NCBI RefSeq assembly: GCF_016583795.1
Contig: NZ_NRRS01000004.1
Coordinates: forward strand, 1-64,000
Source: Rhabdochromatium marinum
GTDB taxonomy: Bacteria; Pseudomonadota; Gammaproteobacteria; Chromatiales; Chromatiaceae
Length of the DNA: 64,000 nt
Direction: 5' to 3'
Of the stretch, positions 58,433-64,000 are shown in pieces. Made by a program: the position numbers and the translations under genes. Position 1 is the first letter of the stretch, and each line of letters opens with the position of its first letter. The notes under the pieces are model-generated. The model was not told the DNA's origin and did no database searches. It saw nothing but the letters and a program-made list of their open reading frames with translations.

Positions 58433-59440
58433 ATGCGCGAATTAAATTCAGGCGTCTCGGCACTGGCGGCACAACGGGCCTCCAGCGCGATGGCGGCCGA
58501 TCCCGCTGGTCTGCAAGATTTGCGTCGTCAGGCCCAGGCGGGTGACAGCAAGGGACAGGAGGCCACCGCGCGTGCTTTTGAGGCACTGCTGGTCGGGCAA
58601 ATGCTCAAGCAAATGCGTGCCACCTCTTTTGGCGACGGGCTGCTCGACTCCTCCCAAAGCAAACTCTATCGAGACCTCCACGATCAGGAAATTGCCCGCG
58701 CGGTCAGCGAGGGGCCAGGGCTGGGTTTTCGCCAGCTTATCATGCAACAACTTGGGCGCCGCAGTGCCAACCCGGCGCAGGCCGCCGATCCATCCGAGTT
58801 GCTGATGCCGCAGCGTAATCCCCATCTGCACCCGATGCGTCTGCTCCAGCCAGCGGAGAATGATGCAGCAGGCGCTGTTGCAGCCCCACCCTTTAACACT
58901 GATCACTGGCCTCCGGCCTCGCCGGAAGACTTTCTGCGCCAGCTCCGGCCCCAGGCCAAAGCAGCGGCCGCCAAGCTCGGGTTCGATCCCAATGTGTTGC
59001 TCGCGCAAAGCGCGCTGGAGACCGGCTGGGGACGCCGCATGCCGCGTCACGCCGATGGGCGCAGCAGTTTCAATCTGTTTGGCATCAAAGCTCACGGTGG
59101 TTGGAGTGGTGAGCAGGTTAAGGTTGGAACCCTCGAATTCCGCAATGGTGTGGCACAGCGCGAGCAGGCACGCTTCCGTGCCTACCCGAGTCCGGCTGAA
59201 TCTTTTGTGGACTATGTTGACTTCCTGCATCGCAACCCGCGTTACCGAGACGCCCTGGCCAGCCCCAACAGCCGCGAGTTCGTACGCGGCTTGCAGCGTG
59301 CCGGCTATGCAACCGACCCGAACTATGCCAACAAAATCCTCGCCATCCATGACCGACTGAACGCCATGATGGCTCGAGGCTCAATTCCAAATGCAGCTCA
59401 AGAAATGGCGTCTGCAACCGTTACATCCAAAAGTAGCTAA
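58433..59440 (+). CDS. flgJ: Flagellar rod-assembly protein/muramidase FlgJ
   Basis: This 335-residue, two-domain protein has an N-terminal rod-binding part (about 40-105, ARAFEALLVGQMLKQMRATS) and a C-terminal GH73 peptidoglycan hydrolase domain (about 165-315, LAQSALETGWGRRM, FNLFGIKAHGGW). It opens the cell wall for rod growth. Confidence 0.96.
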   Translation: MRELNSGVSALAAQRASSAMAADPAGLQDLRRQAQAGDSKGQEATARAFEALLVGQMLKQMRATSFGDGLLDSSQSKLYRDLHDQEIARAVSEGPGLGFRQLIMQQLGRRSANPAQAADPSELLMPQRNPHLHPMRLLQPAENDAAGAVAAPPFNTDHWPPASPEDFLRQLRPQAKAAAAKLGFDPNVLLAQSALETGWGRRMPRHADGRSSFNLFGIKAHGGWSGEQVKVGTLEFRNGVAQREQARFRAYPSPAESFVDYVDFLHRNPRYRDALASPNSREFVRGLQRAGYATDPNYANKILAIHDRLNAMMARGSIPNAAQEMASATVTSKSS

Positions 59441-59459
59441 TGCATAAGCGAGTACAAAT

Positions 59460-61628
59460 ATGAGCATCATAAATACAGGCGTTTCTGGCCTGCTGGCATT
59501 TCAGCGTGCGCTCGCAACCACCTCGCATAATATCGTCAACGCCGACAAAGACGGTTATAGTCGTCAACGAGTCGAGATAGGAACGAATACACCTCAGTTT
59601 TTAAGTGGGAATTTTCTTGGGCAAGGTGCACATGTTTCTGATATTCGCCGCATTCAGGATGAATTTGTAGACGCTCAGCTTCGAGAGTACACATCAATCG
59701 CCAGCAATGATGAGGTGCGTGCGCAATATGCTGAGCGTATCGATCGTCTGCTTGGTGATGCTAATACTGGTTTGGCGCCTGCGCTTGGAGCCTTCTTTAA
59801 TGCCGCAAATGACGTTGCCAGCGACCCGAGCTCAATAGTTCCGCGTCAGGTTTTTCTCTCCGAGTCTGAATCCATGGTTGGCCGCTTCAATGAGCTGAAC
59901 CAACGCATCAACGATCAGCGTGAGCTCGTCAACGATCAAATCAAAGTCACCGTAGACGAAATTAATTCACTGAGTGAGAGTTTGGCTGATGTCAATCAGC
60001 GGATTGTCGCGGCTTATGGCTTAAGTGACGGCGGTGTCGGTGGCGAGCCCAACGACTTACTTGATGAACGTGGAGACCTACTCAAGCAACTCGCGGAAAA
60101 GGTAGATATAAACATTGTCGAGCAGAATGATCGTTCGGTCAGCGTTTTTGTTGGAAATGGGCAGCCATTGGTGATGGGGGCTTCCTCTAACACGCTAGTC
60201 GCGGAGTCATTCGGAGGTGACCCTCGAAACTGGGACATTGGCTTCTCCAACGGGGTAAGCAATAACCCAGTCGATATTACGCACCTCATAAGCGGCGGCG
60301 AGCTTGGCGGCCTCCTAACCAGCCGCAGCGAGATTTTGGACAAAGCCCAAAATGGTATTGGTCAATTAGCTTTGGCCATGAGTGGCATGGTGAACTATCA
60401 GAACCGCTTGGGCCTAGATTTAGACGGCACTCCCGGTGAAGATCTTTTTACATTTCCACAGACCATGTTTGTTGGTGCTGACAAATCAAATACATCAACG
60501 GTTGATCCAGCTGTAGAGTATTTGCCAGATGTGTTTAGCTTAACAGCCAGTGATTACAGGTTGAGTCACAATGGTACAGATTTTAGTTTAACTCGACTTC
60601 AGGACAATAAGGTCTTCAAGCAGAGTGACCCTGATGCGTTTGATTCTACAGCAAATGCATTCGTAGTTGATGGTATTAAAGTCGATGTCACTGGAATGGC
60701 GCCTGCTTCAGGCGACAACTGGCTCATACAGCCAACACGATTTGCCGCCGGTAATTTGGATACCCTGATAACTGACCCCTCGAAAGTGGCTGTCGCTTCT
60801 GGTGCGCTGGCCGGGCCGAATAATGAAGGCGATGCTCTGATGCTGTCAGTTTCGGCGATTAATGACGCTGATACCAATTATCAGGTGCCTGCGGGGGTTG
60901 TCTACGACAAGGCAAGTGGAGATTTTATTGCGGTCAGCCCAACCTACGATAATGTTACTGGTGACGCTACAATCGAGTCATTCAAAGTTACTGATCCTAG
61001 TTTGATCGTTTCTGGCATGAATGTTCCCGTGACGTATAACGCAGCTGACAATACACTGAACGGTGTACCGCTTGATGCTAGTGGTACTACAACCATTACT
61101 GGCAATGGGTGGGAGATGGTTGTTAGCGGTACCCCAAATAATGGGGATAATTTTGCAGTGACATCTGCTGTAGCGGGAACCTATGTTGATCCCGACGATC
61201 CCGGCCTTGAACATGGAACAACCGATGTTACTCATAACGGTTGGGAGCTGAAACTCTACAACGAACCCGCAGATGACGACTTCTTCAGCGTCGATATGAG
61301 CAAGGATCGACCTGGTGATAATCGCAACATGCTGGCGATGGCTGACTTGTCTGAAGGTCGCTTTGTCGAAAATTCTGCAACTTTTGCTGACAGCTATAAC
61401 CAAACCCTTGGTGAAATTGGTACTCGAACGCGCCAGGCGCAGGTTGCACGTGACTCAAGTGTGACGTTGCGTAATAACGTTCAAACACAACGAGACTCCA
61501 TTTCGGGTGTTAATCTAGACGAAGAGGCCGCTAGTTTACTTAAATACCAACAGGCATATCAGGCAGCGGCCCAGGCGATTTCTGTCGGTAACTCGACTTT
61601 CGATTCTCTGTTCGCCCTCTTCAGATAG
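59460..61628 (+). CDS. flgK: Hook-filament junction protein FlgK (HAP1)
   Basis: At 722 residues this protein is clearly longer than the E. coli protein (about 550). The conserved N-terminus (INTGVSGLLAFQRALATTSHNIVNADKDGYSRQ in part) and C-terminus (VNLDEEAASLLKYQQAYQAAAQAISVGNSTFDSLFALF in part) frame an enlarged central domain (about 340-610), whose DNA (60,470-61,280) is noticeably AT-richer. FlgN is its chaperone. Confidence 0.95.
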   Translation: MSIINTGVSGLLAFQRALATTSHNIVNADKDGYSRQRVEIGTNTPQFLSGNFLGQGAHVSDIRRIQDEFVDAQLREYTSIASNDEVRAQYAERIDRLLGDANTGLAPALGAFFNAANDVASDPSSIVPRQVFLSESESMVGRFNELNQRINDQRELVNDQIKVTVDEINSLSESLADVNQRIVAAYGLSDGGVGGEPNDLLDERGDLLKQLAEKVDINIVEQNDRSVSVFVGNGQPLVMGASSNTLVAESFGGDPRNWDIGFSNGVSNNPVDITHLISGGELGGLLTSRSEILDKAQNGIGQLALAMSGMVNYQNRLGLDLDGTPGEDLFTFPQTMFVGADKSNTSTVDPAVEYLPDVFSLTASDYRLSHNGTDFSLTRLQDNKVFKQSDPDAFDSTANAFVVDGIKVDVTGMAPASGDNWLIQPTRFAAGNLDTLITDPSKVAVASGALAGPNNEGDALMLSVSAINDADTNYQVPAGVVYDKASGDFIAVSPTYDNVTGDATIESFKVTDPSLIVSGMNVPVTYNAADNTLNGVPLDASGTTTITGNGWEMVVSGTPNNGDNFAVTSAVAGTYVDPDDPGLEHGTTDVTHNGWELKLYNEPADDDFFSVDMSKDRPGDNRNMLAMADLSEGRFVENSATFADSYNQTLGEIGTRTRQAQVARDSSVTLRNNVQTQRDSISGVNLDEEAASLLKYQQAYQAAAQAISVGNSTFDSLFALFR

Positions 61629-61683
61629 CCTAAGTGCGGCGGCTTTAGGTTAACCATAAGAATAGGGATGAGAGGAAGTTAAA

Positions 61684-62928
61684 ATGCGTATTTCGACTCA
61701 AGAGATGTTCCGTTCCGGTGTCGATGCCATGCAACGAGCCCAGTCGGAGCAGAATCGCGCTGGTTTGCAGCTTTCGACCGGCAAGCGCATCCTGACACCA
61801 TCAGACGATCCAGCAGCTACAACCCAAGCTGCTCAGCATCGCGACATTATACGCTCCATCAACCAATACCAGCGTAATATGGATCTGGCCCAGCCACGGT
61901 TGCAGCAGGAAGAATCGGCCCTTGCTGGCATAACTGATCAACTTCAGCGTGTGCGTGAACTGCTGATTTACGGCGCCAATGATACCCAGAGCACCGAAAC
62001 TCGCGAGTTCATGGCTAAAGAGATTCGTGAGATGCGCGACTCCCTGTTTGATATTGCGAACACCAAGGATCCGAACAATGAGTATCTGTTTGGCGGCACC
62101 AAGTCACTCGACACGCCTTTTCAGATTGACAGCAATGGCGTGGTAAATTACGTCGGTGCCGTCGGCGAGGGCTCAGTGCGAGAAGTGGCCATTACACCGA
62201 TTAGCACAATCGCTATTGGAAACAGTGGCGCTGATGTTTTTATGGATATTCCCGAAAATGACGGGCGAGTATCGGCTGATGTCACGCGAGCAGGGGCGCC
62301 GCCGCGTGGCTCTCTGGTGATAGAGAAGACCGAAGTAAGTGACTTGGGTGTTTTGCTGCTTGGCACCAATGCAACGGATGAGTTCGAGATCAGTTTCGAC
62401 AACTCCTCCGGAACATTGCAATATAGAGTGGATAACATCACTCAGGGAACGAATGAGACGCCTTTGACTGACTATTCTGCTGGCAGCCCAGTTGAATTTG
62501 CCGGTCGCAGCGTGCTGCTGAGTGGTACGCCAAATATCGGCGATACCGTCACCTCTCGTCCGGCCCAGAATGTTTCGCTGTTCCAAACGCTCGATGCGAT
62601 TGCCACCGCTTTCGAGACCCCGGTTGGCGGCTCAAGCAGCCGGGCTGATCTGACCAATGCTGTTAATCGCGGTATTGCAGATATTGATGCCAGCATGGAT
62701 CATTTCAGCACGGTGCGCGCAACGATCGGCACCCGCTTGCAGTCGATTGAGAAACAGACCAACCTAAACGAAAACCATAAGCTGGATTTGCGCGAAACCC
62801 TCTCGGAGCTTGAGGATCTCGATTACGCTGAGGCCATTAGCCGCTACACACTTCGCGAGGTGGCACTGCAAGCGGCACAGCAGACCTATGTGCAGACCAA
62901 CAGGTTGTCGCTGTTTAATTTCCTCTGA
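61684..62928 (+). CDS. flgL: Hook-filament junction protein FlgL (HAP3)
   Basis: This 414-residue, flagellin-related protein has N-terminal GLQLSTGKRILTPSDDPAATTQA and a C-terminal helix (DLDYAEAISRYTLREVALQAAQQTYVQTNRLSLFNFL in part). It is about 100 residues longer than the E. coli protein because of an enlarged middle. It is the last gene of the flg operon; flagellin is not in the window. Confidence 0.95.
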   Translation: MRISTQEMFRSGVDAMQRAQSEQNRAGLQLSTGKRILTPSDDPAATTQAAQHRDIIRSINQYQRNMDLAQPRLQQEESALAGITDQLQRVRELLIYGANDTQSTETREFMAKEIREMRDSLFDIANTKDPNNEYLFGGTKSLDTPFQIDSNGVVNYVGAVGEGSVREVAITPISTIAIGNSGADVFMDIPENDGRVSADVTRAGAPPRGSLVIEKTEVSDLGVLLLGTNATDEFEISFDNSSGTLQYRVDNITQGTNETPLTDYSAGSPVEFAGRSVLLSGTPNIGDTVTSRPAQNVSLFQTLDAIATAFETPVGGSSSRADLTNAVNRGIADIDASMDHFSTVRATIGTRLQSIEKQTNLNENHKLDLRETLSELEDLDYAEAISRYTLREVALQAAQQTYVQTNRLSLFNFL

Positions 62929-62963
62929 TGCTGTGCTGTAGTCTCACAGTCACAGTTTCAGCC

Positions 62964-63269
62964 TCATTCCCAGATTACATGCGCATCGCGTGCCAGGGCG
63001 GTTTCAAGCAAACCAATCAGTGGTAGAGCGCGGTGCGCCAGGGTAATGCTGGGTTGTTCTCTGTCCCGACTGACGTCCTTGGGGTTCAGGGGGCGCTCAG
63101 GATTGGCTGCCACAGCGGCTTTCAGGTTATCGAGCGCTTCAGGGATGTCCTCGGGCATCAGGGCACCAGGAATCTTGCCACTGTTCCCCATCAGGCGCAG
63201 CAAGGTGATGGCCACATCGCCGAACATCAGAATATTGGCATGCGCGGGGCTTTGAAATTTAACCAGCAT
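62964..63269 (-). CDS. DUF1840-family protein
   Basis: This 101-residue protein matches the DUF1840 pattern LVKFQSPAHANILMFGDVAITLLRLMG in part and IPEALDNLKAAV, with a charged middle and a C-terminal ALPLIGLLETALA. Its function is unknown. It lies 18 bp downstream of the acyltransferase gene on the same strand. Confidence 0.82.
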   Translation of the reverse strand: MLVKFQSPAHANILMFGDVAITLLRLMGNSGKIPGALMPEDIPEALDNLKAAVAANPERPLNPKDVSRDREQPSITLAHRALPLIGLLETALARDAHVIWE

Positions 63270-63287
63270 GATGATGGTGACGACTGT

Positions 63288-63992
63288 TCAGCGGCGGCGG
63301 TCAACTGGGGCGGGCAAGTCGGCGACGGTGCGCTCGATCCAATCCGCAGCAGCGCGGTTAATCTCAGCGGCGCTGCGCCCCTGGCTTGAGATCGGTTCTC
63401 CAATCACCAGCTGAATGCAGCCGGGTTTCTTTTTAAACGCGCGACGTCCCCAAAACGCTCCAGAGTTATGTGCAATAGGCAGCACCGCAGCACCAGTGCG
63501 CTCCGCGAGTTTGGCGCCGCTGATGTTGTAGTGGCCGCGCTGCCCCGGGGCCACGCGGGTGCCCTCGGGAAAGAGCACCACCCAGCGTCCGGCCTTCAGG
63601 CTGGCTTCACCCTGAGTCAGCACCTGTTTGAGCGCCTGACGTGGCGAGCTGCGGTCGATGGCGATGGGATGATAGCGGCGCAAGGCCCAGCCAAAGAAGG
63701 GGATGGCCAGCAGTTCGCGCTTCAGCACCCAGGCTTGCAGGCAGGGGAAGATGGTGCGCAGCGCAATGGTTTCCCAGGCCGACTGATGCTTGCACAGAAT
63801 CACCACTGGCTGCGTCGGCAGATGCTCGCGGCCGGTCACGGTGAAATCAAGTCCACAGACCACGCGCAGTAATCCAAGCGACGTGCGCGACCAGGCATTC
63901 CCCAATCGACCCAATGTACATTCTGACACCAGTGGGGCAGCGACCAGGATACTGAGGCTGTAGAGGATGGTCAGGCTGCTGAACAGCAGCAT
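63288..63992 (-). CDS. PlsC-like 1-acylglycerol-3-phosphate acyltransferase family protein
   Basis: This 234-residue protein has an N-terminal hydrophobic anchor and the acyltransferase motifs. The first motif reads HQSAWE (His69, Glu74) rather than the usual HxxxxD, a variant I associate with one proteobacterial subgroup. The substrate-binding motif FPEGTR is at 141-146. It probably acylates lysophosphatidic acid in the inner membrane. The start at 63992 is 9 bp from the window edge, so an upstream start cannot be excluded. Confidence 0.85.
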   Translation of the reverse strand: MLLFSSLTILYSLSILVAAPLVSECTLGRLGNAWSRTSLGLLRVVCGLDFTVTGREHLPTQPVVILCKHQSAWETIALRTIFPCLQAWVLKRELLAIPFFGWALRRYHPIAIDRSSPRQALKQVLTQGEASLKAGRWVVLFPEGTRVAPGQRGHYNISGAKLAERTGAAVLPIAHNSGAFWGRRAFKKKPGCIQLVIGEPISSQGRSAAEINRAAADWIERTVADLPAPVDRRR

Positions 63993-64000
63993 GAACAGGG

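Overview
The window comes from a GC-rich gammaproteobacterium, most likely a purple sulfur bacterium (Chromatiales/Chromatiaceae). The main evidence is a flavocytochrome c sulfide dehydrogenase pair (fccA-fccB) that matches the Allochromatium-type enzyme along its whole length. The Pseudomonas-like order of the flagellar and chemotaxis genes and the anaerobic ribonucleotide reductase fit the same assignment. The genus cannot be fixed from the sequence alone.

Left part (1-13,150). An ISKra4-family transposase gene runs off the left edge and abuts a BCCT transporter that has lost its N-terminus. Next come a DnaQ-like exonuclease paired with a cNMP/CBS/DUF294 regulatory protein, a PilZ protein, and a tightly overlapping minus-strand unit metH-btuF-btuC-btuD (cobalamin-dependent methionine synthase plus a putative B12 importer). 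A TetR regulator and a decaying beta-propeller-like gene with a 15-bp tandem repeat follow.

Middle part (13,380-29,630). A minus-strand sulfide-oxidation unit encodes a NapC/NirT tetraheme cytochrome, an exported ankyrin-repeat protein, FccA and FccB. Beyond it lie a Tat-exported class A beta-lactamase-like hydrolase, two SPFH proteins and an anaerobic ribonucleotide reductase locus. In that locus NrdD lacks its glycyl-radical tail, and the tail is encoded by a separate small in-frame gene. Two NrdR boxes precede it. Then come alr, tRNA-Glu(CUC), pcnB-panB-panC and an AI-2E-family membrane protein.

Right part (29,775-62,928). This is one long flagellar/chemotaxis island. Block 1 is fliLMNOPQR-flhBA-flhFG-fliA-cheYZAB-cheW-DUF2802. 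Block 2, on the minus strand, is flgA-flgM-flgN-fliK and a stand-alone FlhB C-domain protein. Block 3 is cheV-cheR and flgBCDEFGHIJKL. The sequence shows a near-consensus sigma-54 promoter before flgB, a good sigma-54 match before flgA, and a sigma-28-like promoter before flgM, which fits a hierarchical flagellar cascade. The basal-body genes fliE-J, flagellin, stator genes and the master regulator are not in the window. A DUF1840 protein and a PlsC-like acyltransferase close the right edge.

Points most worth a second look: the NapC-ankyrin-FccAB unit, the split NrdD, the CheY-docking-like motif repeated in FliM, CheZ and the CheA linker, and the AT-rich, variable-looking centres of flgE and flgK.
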